This document shows positions 1 through 6,764 of a stretch of 10,556 nucleotides of DNA, in pieces (position 1 is the first letter of the stretch; each line of letters opens with the position of its first letter). The notes below the pieces were generated by a model. The model saw nothing but the letters and a program-made list of their open reading frames with translations, did no database searches and was not told the DNA's origin. The DNA is taken from contig JALVOR010000281.1 in the NCBI GenBank assembly GCA_027026295.1, positions 1 to 10,556 on the forward strand. The letters run 5' to 3'. The position numbers and the translations under genes are program-made. This DNA is from Anaerolineales bacterium. Lineage in GTDB: Bacteria; Chloroflexota; Anaerolineae; Anaerolineales; DRMV01.

Positions 1-474
1 TTGAAAACCGGGGGCGAGCGGCTGAACGTGCCTGTGATTGCCGGGCAGCCCGGCAGCGATCCGGGCGCGGTCACCTTCGACGCCGTGCAGGCCGCCCGCA
101 CTCGCGGCACCGACCTGCTCTTCGTCGATACCGCCGGACGCCTGCACACCCGCTTCAACCTGATGGAAGAACTCAAGAAAGTGCGCCGCGTGGCCGGCAA
201 AGCCATGCCCGGCGCACCGCACCACGTCTGGCTGGTGATGGACGCCACCACCGGACAGAACGCCCTCCAGCAGGCCAAAGCCTTCCAAAAGGCCGTGGAG
301 GTCGACGGCGTCATCCTCGCCAAACTGGATTCCTCCGCCAAGGGCGGTATGGCTTTCGCCATTCAGCACGAACTGGGGCTGCCCATCCTGTTTGCCGGGC
401 TGGGCGAAAAGCCGGAAGACCTTGCTCCTTTCGACCCGGATGCCTTTGTAAGCGGCATCCTCAGCACGGGCTAA
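1..474 (+). CDS. ftsY: FtsY, signal recognition particle receptor GTPase (3' part only)
   Basis: This is the C-terminal half of the SRP receptor, the membrane-associated GTPase that docks SRP-ribosome complexes at the Sec translocon. The 5' part, including the N domain and the P-loop, lies outside the window, so base 1 is not the real start although it reads TTG. What is visible is typical of SRP-family GTPases. The IAGQPGSDPGAV segment comes early, at about residues 14-25. The G3 motif DTAGRLHT follows near residues 43-50, then the MDATTGQNALQQAKAF insertion region, then the G4-like AKLDSSAKGG, where most FtsY proteins have TKLDGTAKGG. The C-terminal GLGEKPEDLAPFDPDAFVSGIL closes the G domain in the usual way. 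The TAA stop lies 22 bases before the histidine kinase start, so the two are probably cotranscribed. SRP54 (Ffh) is excluded because the gene ends at the G domain without an M domain. Confidence 0.93.
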   Translation: MKTGGERLNVPVIAGQPGSDPGAVTFDAVQAARTRGTDLLFVDTAGRLHTRFNLMEELKKVRRVAGKAMPGAPHHVWLVMDATTGQNALQQAKAFQKAVEVDGVILAKLDSSAKGGMAFAIQHELGLPILFAGLGEKPEDLAPFDPDAFVSGILSTG

Positions 475-496
475 TCTACAACACAGGGAAAGACCA

Positions 497-2950
497 ATGA
501 CATCTTCTCCAAAACCACAGATTCAGGCGTTTCAAGCACGTTTCGTGCGCTTTGTTCAGCGGCTGGCGGCCCCCTCGCCTGCGCTGGAATCAGCGCGGGA
601 ACGCCACCAGGCGCGCATCCTTGCCCTCACCAGCCTGGGCACACTTATTGTCATCATCTTGCCTGCCCTGATACGGATAACTTTCTGGGAAACCCCGGAA
701 CCCATTCGATGGTACACCTACTTTACAGCCCTCGTCGTCCTGGGTACTTTCCTGCTCAGCCGCACGCCGCATTACCGTATCGGGCTTCACATGACCATCC
801 TCACCTACGCCCTCGGCTCATCAATCATCACCCTCGCCGCCGCTCACATAGGCATAGGCGTCGACGAAGAATTCAACGAGGGCATGTACATCCTGATGTC
901 CAGTTGGAACCTTGCCTCCATTATCATCGCCGGGCTTATGCTAACGAGGCGCCAATTCTTTCGCGTGATCCTCGTCAACATCGCCCTGATGAGCATTCCG
1001 GTGCTCGACGGCGCCGTGCCGGGAGAATGGTTTGGAGAACTCGCCGCGGTCTTTTTGGCCGAATCTGCCCTCCTGTTCAGTATGGCAGGAGCAAACCAGC
1101 GGTACGCCGACGAACTGGAAAAAAACGAGCAGCGCTTCCGCGAACTCTTCAACAGCACGCTGGATGCCCTGGTCATCCATGACGGCACGCACATTCTGGC
1201 CGTCAACCCGGCCTTCGAAAAAATGTTCCGCTGCACCGAAGAACAGGCCGTGGGGCGCGAACCCATGGAATTCGTCGCCCCGGAAGACCGCGAGGCAGCC
1301 TGGGAAGCCTTCCTGGATAGCCGCGACCGCCCCAACGCCATTATCCGCGCAACCGCCATGCGCTATGACGGCACCCACTTCGAAGCCGAAGCCAGCCTCG
1401 GCGCGACTACCTACGAAGGGCAAAAGGCGCTGGCCTTGAGCATACGCGACATCTCGTGGCGGCTGGAAGCCGAAGCCGAACTGCGCAAACTTTCCAGCGC
1501 GCTGGAGCAAAGCGCCCACGGGGTCGTGATCACCAACCCTCAAGGCGTCATCGAATACGTCAACCCTGCCTTCACCAAAATGACCGGCTACACTGCGGAA
1601 GAAGTAGTGGGCAAAACGCCCAGCGTCCTCAGGTCTGGCAAACATCCGCCAGAATTCTACCGCCAACTCTGGGAAACGATTTCCCGCAGCGAAACCTGGC
1701 AAGGCGAACTCATCAACCGCCGCAAAGACGGCACCCTCTACTGGGAAGCCCAAACCATTGCACCCGTCCTCGACGAAGACGGCAAAATCATCCACTACGT
1801 TGCCATCAAACGCGATATTACCAAGCGCAAGCAGGCCGAAGAAGAAATCCGCAAACTGCAACGCGCCATCGAACAAAGCGCCCACAGCGTGGTCATCACC
1901 GATCGCACAGGCACCATTGAATATGTCAACCCCGCTTTCACCCGCACCACCGGTTATACCTACGAAGAGGCCATCGGGCAGAACCCCCGCATCCTCAAAT
2001 CGGGCAAACACTCCCGTGCTTTCTACCAAAAACTCTGGAACACCATCCAGCGAGGCGAAATCTGGCAGGGCGAGTTCATCAACCGACGCAAAGACGGCAG
2101 CCTCTACTGGGAACGCGCCAGCATTGCTCCAATCAAAAACGACAAAGGCGAAATCATCCACTTCGTCGCCGTCAAAGAAGACGTCACCCACCAAAAAGAA
2201 CTCGAAGCCGCCCTCCAGCGCGCTTACGACGAGGCGCTGGAAGCCAGCAAGATGAAAACCCGGCTCCTCGGCAACGTCAGTCACGACATGCGCACCCCGC
2301 TCGGCAGCATTCTGGGTTACAGCGAAATGCTGTTAGACAGCGCCTTCGGCGAACTGACCGAAGCGCAGCAAAAAGCCGTGCTGCACATTCTGAAAAGCAC
2401 CCAGCAATTGACCGATTTCACCAACGACCTGCTCAACCAGGCCGAACTGGAAAGCGGCCGCCTGCGCCTCAACGTCACCCGCTTCTCGCCGCGCGAACTG
2501 CTCAAAACCGTACCCACCAGCCAGGCCATTGCCGAAGCCAAAGGCGTGCAGGTTCACACCGAAGTCGACCCTCACCTGCCCGACACTATCTACGGCGACC
2601 CTTACTGGCTGCGCCAGATCATCACCAACCTGCTGGGAAACGCGGTAAAATTCACCGACCACGGGCACATTTGGGTGCGCTTGCTGGGGCTGGAAGATGA
2701 CCGCTGGGCAATTCAGGTCGAAGACACCGGCGCAGGCATCCCTCCCGAAGCCCAGAAACACATCTTCGAGCCTTTCCGCCAGGTCGATGGCAGCCCCACC
2801 CGCCGCCACAAAGGCTCTGGCCTGGGGCTTTCCATCGTCAAACAACTGGTCGAAATAATGCACGGCGAAATTCGGCTGGAAAGCGCCCCTGGCAAAGGCA
2901 GCAAGTTCACCGTCATCCTACCCTGTCAATCTACGCTCACCGAGGAGTAA
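497..2950 (+). CDS. membrane-bound hybrid-sensing histidine kinase with three PAS domains
   Basis: An 817-residue sensor kinase. The N-terminal region has about six hydrophobic segments (roughly residues 41-62, 71-88, 93-117, 129-150, 153-172 and 178-198) and resembles no sensor family I can name. It is followed by PAS 1 (about 213-325), PAS 2 (about 331-447) and PAS 3 (about 455-569), a short coiled linker, the HisKA dimerisation helix with phospho-acceptor His596 in GNVSHDMRTPLGS, and an HATPase domain. The HATPase has the N box NLLGNAVKFTD (711-721), the G1 box DTGAGI (743-748), the F region IFEPFRQ and the G2 box GSGLGLSIV (773-781). All catalytic elements are intact, so autokinase activity is expected. 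PAS 2 and PAS 3 are near-duplicates. Neither has the LOV-type NCRFLQ cysteine motif, so blue-light sensing through flavin is not supported; the ligand is unknown. The ATG has an AGGGAAAG ribosome binding site. The next gene encodes a receiver only 3 bases downstream, the likely partner. Confidence 0.93.
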   Translation: MTSSPKPQIQAFQARFVRFVQRLAAPSPALESARERHQARILALTSLGTLIVIILPALIRITFWETPEPIRWYTYFTALVVLGTFLLSRTPHYRIGLHMTILTYALGSSIITLAAAHIGIGVDEEFNEGMYILMSSWNLASIIIAGLMLTRRQFFRVILVNIALMSIPVLDGAVPGEWFGELAAVFLAESALLFSMAGANQRYADELEKNEQRFRELFNSTLDALVIHDGTHILAVNPAFEKMFRCTEEQAVGREPMEFVAPEDREAAWEAFLDSRDRPNAIIRATAMRYDGTHFEAEASLGATTYEGQKALALSIRDISWRLEAEAELRKLSSALEQSAHGVVITNPQGVIEYVNPAFTKMTGYTAEEVVGKTPSVLRSGKHPPEFYRQLWETISRSETWQGELINRRKDGTLYWEAQTIAPVLDEDGKIIHYVAIKRDITKRKQAEEEIRKLQRAIEQSAHSVVITDRTGTIEYVNPAFTRTTGYTYEEAIGQNPRILKSGKHSRAFYQKLWNTIQRGEIWQGEFINRRKDGSLYWERASIAPIKNDKGEIIHFVAVKEDVTHQKELEAALQRAYDEALEASKMKTRLLGNVSHDMRTPLGSILGYSEMLLDSAFGELTEAQQKAVLHILKSTQQLTDFTNDLLNQAELESGRLRLNVTRFSPRELLKTVPTSQAIAEAKGVQVHTEVDPHLPDTIYGDPYWLRQIITNLLGNAVKFTDHGHIWVRLLGLEDDRWAIQVEDTGAGIPPEAQKHIFEPFRQVDGSPTRRHKGSGLGLSIVKQLVEIMHGEIRLESAPGKGSKFTVILPCQSTLTEE

Positions 2951-2953
2951 CAC

Positions 2954-3325
2954 ATGAGCATTTCCCGACCTCTCGCACTGGTCGTCGAAGACGACCTTCC
3001 TCAAGCCGAAATCTTCACCGTTGCCCTCACCCAGGCAGGTTACGAAGTCGTACACATCGACAACGGCAACAAAGCCCTCGAATACCTCGACACCCACTCG
3101 CCCGTGCTGGTACTGCTCGACCTGCACCTGCCTGAAGTCGCGGGTACGACCATCCTGAAGCACATTCGTGAGCAGCAGCACCTGAACGACACCCGCGTCA
3201 TGCTGGCTACCGCCGACCCGCACATGGCATCAACCGTCCAGGCCGAAAGCGACCTGGTGCTCATCAAACCGGTCAGTTTTACCCAATTGCGTTCCCTTGC
3301 CAAGCGCATGCTCCCTTCTGAATAG
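2954..3325 (+). CDS. stand-alone CheY-like response regulator receiver
   Basis: A 123-residue protein consisting only of a receiver (REC) domain. The acidic pocket is visible at Glu12-Asp13-Asp14 in LVVEDD, the phospho-acceptor is Asp56 in VLLDLHLPE, the switch residue is Thr86 in VMLATAD, and the conserved lysine is Lys105 in LIKP. All residues needed for phosphorylation and switching are present. There is no DNA-binding, enzymatic or other output domain, so it must act through protein contacts, pass phosphate on in a relay, or act as a phosphate sink. Its start is 3 bases after the kinase stop, and its ribosome binding site GAGGAG lies inside the last kinase codons. This indicates translational coupling and a dedicated partnership. 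A chemotaxis role is possible in principle, but no chemotaxis genes are nearby. Confidence 0.92.
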   Translation: MSISRPLALVVEDDLPQAEIFTVALTQAGYEVVHIDNGNKALEYLDTHSPVLVLLDLHLPEVAGTTILKHIREQQHLNDTRVMLATADPHMASTVQAESDLVLIKPVSFTQLRSLAKRMLPSE

Positions 3326-3336
3326 CACAGCAGCCC

Positions 3337-4453
3337 ATGGACGACCTGACACAACGCCTGCACACACTGGAAACCCGGCTGCGCGACCTTCGGGGGCGGC
3401 TTTGACCTGGCAAACAAGCAAGCCCGGCTGGAAGCCCTCGAAGACGAAGCCAACGCTTCTGACCTGTGGAACAACCCGCGGCGCGCCCAGGGGCTGATGC
3501 GCGAAATGTCGGCGCTGCGCGAAGCCATCGAAGGCTTCCAAAACCTGGAAAGCCGCGTGGCCGATGCGCTGGAACTGGCTTCCTGGGGCGAAGAGGACCT
3601 GCGCGCCGAACTGGAAGCAGAAACCAGCGCGCTGGAAAAAGCCGTCGGCGAAGCCGAACTGCGCGCCATGCTTTCCGGCCCCTACGACCGCCACAACGCC
3701 ATCCTCGCCATCCACGCGGGCGCCGGCGGCACCGACGCCCACGACTGGGCTGAAATGCTGCAGCGCATGTACCTGCGGTGGGCCGAAAAGCGCGGCTTCC
3801 AGACCGAAATTCTCGACTACACCCCCGGCGAAGAAGCGGGCACCAAGAGCGTCACCATCGCCGTCAACGGCCCCAACGCCTACGGCTACTTGCGCTCCGA
3901 AAAAGGCACCCACCGCCTCGTGCGGCTTTCCCCCTTCGACGCCGCCCACCGCCGTCACACTTCCTTCGCTATGGTCGAAGTGCTGCCCCAGGTAGAAGGC
4001 AACGTCGAGGTGGAAATCAACCCCAAAGACATCCGCATGGACACGTTCAAGGCCGCGGGCGCGGGCGGACAAAACGTGCAGAAAAACGCCACCGCCGTGC
4101 GGATCACCCATATCCCGACCGGCATCGTGGTTTCCTGCCAGAACGAGCGCTCGCTGACCCAAAACAAGGAAAACGCCCTCAAGGTGCTCAAAGCCCGCCT
4201 GCTGGAAATCAAGCAGCGGGAACAGGCCGAGAAAATGGCTGCCATCAAGGGCGAATATCAGAAGGCCGAATGGGGCAGCCAGATCCGCTCGTATGTATTG
4301 CACCCCTACCAGATGGTCAAAGACCACCGCACCGGCTACGAAGTGGGCAACGCCCAGGCCGTGCTCGATGGCGACCTGGATGGCTTCATCGAGGCTTACT
4401 TGCAGCAACAAATCACCGGCGACAATCTCCAAGAGCAAGAGGAGGGAAAATGA
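3337..4453 (+). CDS. prfB: peptide chain release factor 2 (programmed +1 frameshift)
   Basis: RF2 recognises UAA and UGA stop codons and triggers peptide release. The gene is split between two frames. The first 22 codons run from ATG 3337 to CTT at 3400-3402 and meet an in-frame TGA at 3403-3405. Skipping one base and reading GAC from 3404 continues for 349 residues to the TGA at 4451-4453, giving about 371 residues, close to the usual RF2 length (365 in E. coli). The codons CGG GGG CGG CTT TGA C match the family recoding site: an internal Shine-Dalgarno-like G run, one codon of spacing, then the slippery CTT TGA. Codon-recognition tripeptide SPF is at about residues 198-200 and catalytic GGQ at about 243-245. 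The GGQ loop reads GGQNVQKNATAVR, somewhat unlike the common GGQHVNKTDSAVR. No clear ribosome binding site precedes the ATG, which lies 11 bases after the receiver gene, so initiation may depend on coupling. Calling only the downstream ATG at 3497 would lose the N-terminal helical part. Confidence 0.95.
3391..3406 (+). promoter_or_regulatory. RF2 autoregulatory +1 frameshift site
   Basis: The stretch CGGGGGCGGCTTTGAC combines a Shine-Dalgarno-like G-rich run, a three-base spacer, the slippery leucine codon CTT, and a TGA that RF2 itself reads. In the known mechanism, scarce RF2 makes the ribosome pause at UGA and slip +1, so more RF2 is made; plentiful RF2 terminates the short 22-residue peptide. 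The layout (G-rich run, one codon, CUU UGA C) is the same as the classical E. coli element, and the downstream frame is clearly RF2-like from the first codon after the shift. Confidence 0.93.
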
Positions 4454-5208
4454 CCAAGTGGCCTCAACCTCTGCTGGCCGCCTTCCGCTCTGCGGAACAC
4501 ATCGTGGCGCTGACAGGCGCGGGCATTTCCGCCGAAAGCGGCATTCCCACCTTTCGCGACGCGCAAACCGGCCTGTGGGCAAAATTCCGCCCCGAAGAAC
4601 TGGCAACGCCCGAAGCCTTTGCCCGCAACCCGGGTCGGGTGTGGGCATGGTATACGTGGCGGCGTTCCCTCATCGAACAGGCAAAGCCCAACCCCGCCCA
4701 CAAGGCGCTGGCCGCCATGGAACGCCTTGCCCCCAAATTTACCCTGCTCACTCAAAACATCGACGGCCTGCACCAAATGGCCGGCTCGCAGCAAGTGATC
4801 GAACTGCACGGCAACATCCGCCGCACCATTTGCGCCGAGAACCGACACGCCGTCGAAAAGTGGGAGCCCGTGCCCGAGGGTGAAGCGCCGCGCTGCCCGA
4901 TTTGCGGCAGCCCGCTGCGCCCCGATGTCGTCTGGTTTGGCGAGGCCCTGCCCGCCGACGCCCCGGAAGCCGCCTATGCTGCTTCCCGCAACGCCGACGT
5001 CATGTTAGTGGTAGGCACATCGGCCATGATGCAGCCCACGGCCATGCTGCCCGTCCTGGCTGCCGAGCACGGCGCTTATCTGGTAGAGATCAACCCGCAG
5101 GAAACCGCCCTGACCGAATTCATGGATGCGGTGCTGAAAGGCCCCGCGGGAAAGATCTTGCCCGAACTGGTACGTGCCGTGTGGGGCGAAGAAATCCGCG
5201 ACGCGTAG
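4450..5208 (+). CDS. NAD-dependent protein deacylase, sirtuin (class III-like)
   Basis: A 252-residue Sir2-family enzyme that removes acyl groups from lysines, consuming NAD and releasing nicotinamide and O-acyl-ADP-ribose. The NAD-binding signature GAGISAESGIPTFRD is at residues 23-37, TQNID at 101-105, the catalytic histidine is His120 in ELHGN, and the NAD-contacting GTSAMMQPTAMLP follows at about 189-201. Tyr68 and Arg71 in WYTWRR give the Y-x-x-R pair that binds acidic acyl groups in SIRT5 and E. coli CobB, so desuccinylase or demalonylase activity is plausible. The structural zinc site is odd: CPIC (Cys149, Cys152) is present, but the first pair is reduced to Cys128 followed by AEN, with no second cysteine nearby. 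The ATG overlaps the prfB stop as ATGA and has a strong GGAGGG ribosome binding site 4 bases upstream, so translation is probably coupled to release factor synthesis. The reading frame is open further upstream, over prfB, but that part is not sirtuin-like. Confidence 0.93.
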   Translation: MTKWPQPLLAAFRSAEHIVALTGAGISAESGIPTFRDAQTGLWAKFRPEELATPEAFARNPGRVWAWYTWRRSLIEQAKPNPAHKALAAMERLAPKFTLLTQNIDGLHQMAGSQQVIELHGNIRRTICAENRHAVEKWEPVPEGEAPRCPICGSPLRPDVVWFGEALPADAPEAAYAASRNADVMLVVGTSAMMQPTAMLPVLAAEHGAYLVEINPQETALTEFMDAVLKGPAGKILPELVRAVWGEEIRDA

Positions 5209-5244
5209 CACCACGGGGGAAATGTACTGTGCAGGAGGTGCGAA

Positions 5245-5664
5245 GTGACCACCTATGCGACCGCCATCCTTTTGAGCACCCGGGGGCACACCGATATTCA
5301 CGATATTACAGCCCAGGTGCGTGATGCAGTGCGCCAAAGCAACATCACTGAAGGGATTGCCCTTGTTTTCACCCCCTCTTCCACCAGCGCCATCACCACC
5401 ATCGAATACGAAAATGGCTGCCTGAAAGACCTGCGCCGCCTGCTCGACGAGTGGATCGACCCGCGACGCGATTACGCCCACAACCTGCGCTGGGGCGACG
5501 GTAACGGCTTCTCACACCTGCGGGCAGCCATGATAGGCCCTTCGCTGGCGATGCCGGTGCAGGGCGGCGAACCGGTGTTAGGCACATGGCAGCAAATCAT
5601 CTTCATTGATTTCGACGTCCGTCCCCGCCAGCGGCGGCTGGTGGTGCATGTGGTTGGGGCATAG
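5245..5664 (+). CDS. YjbQ-family (UPF0047) protein
   Basis: A 139-residue protein covering the whole YjbQ/UPF0047 domain. Family members have been linked to a weak (secondary) thiamine phosphate synthase activity, but the physiological role is unsettled. Visible family features are STSAITTIEYENG near residues 46-58, His79, DGNGFSHL at 85-92, GPSLAMPV at 98-105, LGTWQQIIFIDFD at about 112-124, and arginines in the RPRQRR tail. Here the often-quoted HTT motif is replaced by SST, a variant I associate with archaeal and Chloroflexota-like members. The start is GTG at 5245 because AGGAGG lies 6 bases before it at 5233-5238; the first internal methionine codon would cut into the first strand. It follows the sirtuin by 36 bases and is the last gene of the left-hand run. 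No link to thiamine genes is visible in the window. Confidence 0.88.
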   Translation: MTTYATAILLSTRGHTDIHDITAQVRDAVRQSNITEGIALVFTPSSTSAITTIEYENGCLKDLRRLLDEWIDPRRDYAHNLRWGDGNGFSHLRAAMIGPSLAMPVQGGEPVLGTWQQIIFIDFDVRPRQRRLVVHVVGA

Positions 5665-5682
5665 CGCCGCTTTTCCCGGCGC
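5664..5682 (+). repeat. 6-bp stem hairpin at the yjbQ stop codon
   Basis: GCGCCG at 5664-5669 and CGGCGC at 5677-5682 form a perfect GC stem with a 7-base loop, starting at the last base of the yjbQ stop. No T run follows (the next bases are CAAAACACAA), so it is not a standard intrinsic terminator. It may protect the mRNA 3' end or mark a Rho-type end. The rest of the gap (5683-5820) shows no convincing gene or RNA. Confidence 0.35.
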
Positions 5683-5820
5683 CAAAACACAATCCTCTCC
5701 CCCAGTATTCCTTTGTCTCACAACTCGCGTGATGCAGCCACGCCAGGCCGACAGCCACCGCGCCAGGTGGAACTGCCAGCCCTTTGGCTTCTTCCCCAGA
5801 ACTTTGCTTCGGCAGCAGCC

Positions 5821-5853
5821 TCCCTCTCCTCTCCCAATGGGAGAGGAGAAGGT
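5821..5853. repeat. 11-bp perfect inverted repeat between convergent genes, possible terminator
   Basis: TCTCCTCTCCC at 5825-5835 pairs perfectly with GGGAGAGGAGA at 5839-5849 around the loop AAT, and the pairing extends after one mismatch through CC at 5822-5823 and GG at 5851-5852. It sits 3 bases from the stop of the MalG-type permease and at the end of the left operon. On the + strand a short TTTT follows at 5853-5856, which would make a weak intrinsic terminator; on the - strand no T run follows. CTCTCCC-loop-GGGAGAG units of this kind are common as dispersed intergenic repeats in bacteria, so this could be either a terminator or a repeat copy. Confidence 0.55.
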
Positions 5854-5855
5854 TT

Positions 5856-6752
5856 TCATCCTTTCACGCCGCCAGCCGTCAACCCCTCTTCCAGGAAGCG
5901 TTCCAGCACTAAAAACAGCAGTACCACCGGCACCGTCATGATGGTCGAGGCCGCCATCACCACATGGGGGCGCGGGCTGGGATCGCTGAAAATCGCCTGG
6001 ATCTTGATGGGCATGGTGAACATCCCGCGGCTGTTGAGGAAGACGAAAGCATAGAGAAACTCATTCCACGCGATCATGAAAGTGTAAACGAACACCGACA
6101 CAATCGCCGGAATGGAAAGCGGCAGTGTCACCCGCCAAACGACTTCCAGCCGGTTACAGCCGTCAATGAGCGCCGCCTGCTCGATTTCGTCGGGAATCGT
6201 GCGGAAGTAATTGGTCAGCATGTAAAGCGCCACCGGCAATGTTTGGGCAAGATAGGTCACAACCAGCACCCCAAGATTGTCTTGCACTTCAAAGCCAATG
6301 GCATCGCCCACTTTTGCCAACATGGCAAAAAGCGGGATGATGAGTAGCACCCCCGGAATAAGGTACACCGCCAACACACCGTTGAGCATCAATTCCTTGC
6401 CCTTGAAGCGCAGGCGGGCAATGGCATACGCCCCCAGCACACTCAAAATCACCGCGATCAACGCTGTGGGCACTGAAACCTTGATGCTGTTGACGATATT
6501 GCGCCCGAAATCCTGAAAGTGCGGGGCGTTAGGGTCAAACAATTCCTTGTAAGCGTCCAAACGCAGGGCATGAGGCACATACACAGGATGGCGCCCGGCG
6601 ATTTCTATTTGGGTTTTGAACGAAGAGGAAACCATCCAATAAAACGGGAAAATCACGCCAACCAGGAAAAAGGTCAGTACAATCAGCCAGATGATCTTGC
6701 CCAGGTTCATCCGCCGCGCGAGGTAAGTCAACATATTTTCGCGGTCGCTCAC
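5856..6752 (-). CDS. ABC sugar transporter permease, MalG type (CUT1)
   Basis: A 298-residue inner-membrane permease, one half of the channel of a carbohydrate ABC importer. About six hydrophobic helices are visible (roughly residues 18-40, 86-112, 121-146, 158-181, 213-232 and 267-288). The cytoplasmic EAA loop that docks the ATPase reads EQAALIDGCNRLEVVWRVTLP (about 191-211), with the conserved D-G and L-P. The segment IFPFYWMVSSSFKT after the first helix and NEFLYAFVFL near helix 5 are typical of the MalG/CUT1 half. The start is GTG at 6752, chosen because GGAGGTG lies about 6 bases upstream; it is 12 bases after the MalF-type gene, so the two are coupled. The substrate cannot be read from sequence. 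The gene ends at TGA 5858-5856, converging on the left operon. Confidence 0.92.
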   Translation of the reverse strand: MSDRENMLTYLARRMNLGKIIWLIVLTFFLVGVIFPFYWMVSSSFKTQIEIAGRHPVYVPHALRLDAYKELFDPNAPHFQDFGRNIVNSIKVSVPTALIAVILSVLGAYAIARLRFKGKELMLNGVLAVYLIPGVLLIIPLFAMLAKVGDAIGFEVQDNLGVLVVTYLAQTLPVALYMLTNYFRTIPDEIEQAALIDGCNRLEVVWRVTLPLSIPAIVSVFVYTFMIAWNEFLYAFVFLNSRGMFTMPIKIQAIFSDPSPRPHVVMAASTIMTVPVVLLFLVLERFLEEGLTAGGVKG

Positions 6753-6764
6753 GGCTTCACCTCC

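Noticed and set aside
1487..2203. LOV (blue-light flavin) domains in the kinase
   Set aside because: The PAS copies have GKTPSVLRSG and GQNPRILKSG at the position of NCRFLQ, without the photoactive cysteine.
941..2284. Long open frame of 447 codons on the minus strand inside the histidine kinase gene
   Set aside because: It is the antisense shadow of a GC-rich gene: low-complexity Phe/Gly/Val/Asp composition, no motif, and the opposite strand has an intact kinase.
3778..4449. Upstream extension of the sirtuin frame into prfB
   Set aside because: Arg/Pro-rich translation of an off frame of prfB. The ATG at 4450 has a strong ribosome binding site and starts the sirtuin domain correctly.
3497..4453. 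prfB starting at ATG 3497 without frameshift
   Set aside because: It would lack the N-terminal helices. The frame before it encodes RF2-like sequence back to the CTT TGA slip site.
3230..4648. 472-codon minus-strand frame across the receiver, prfB and the sirtuin
   Set aside because: It spans three well-supported genes in antisense and has no recognisable domain.
5683..5820. Small genes in the convergent gap
   Set aside because: Open frames here lack ribosome binding sites and recognisable sequence.
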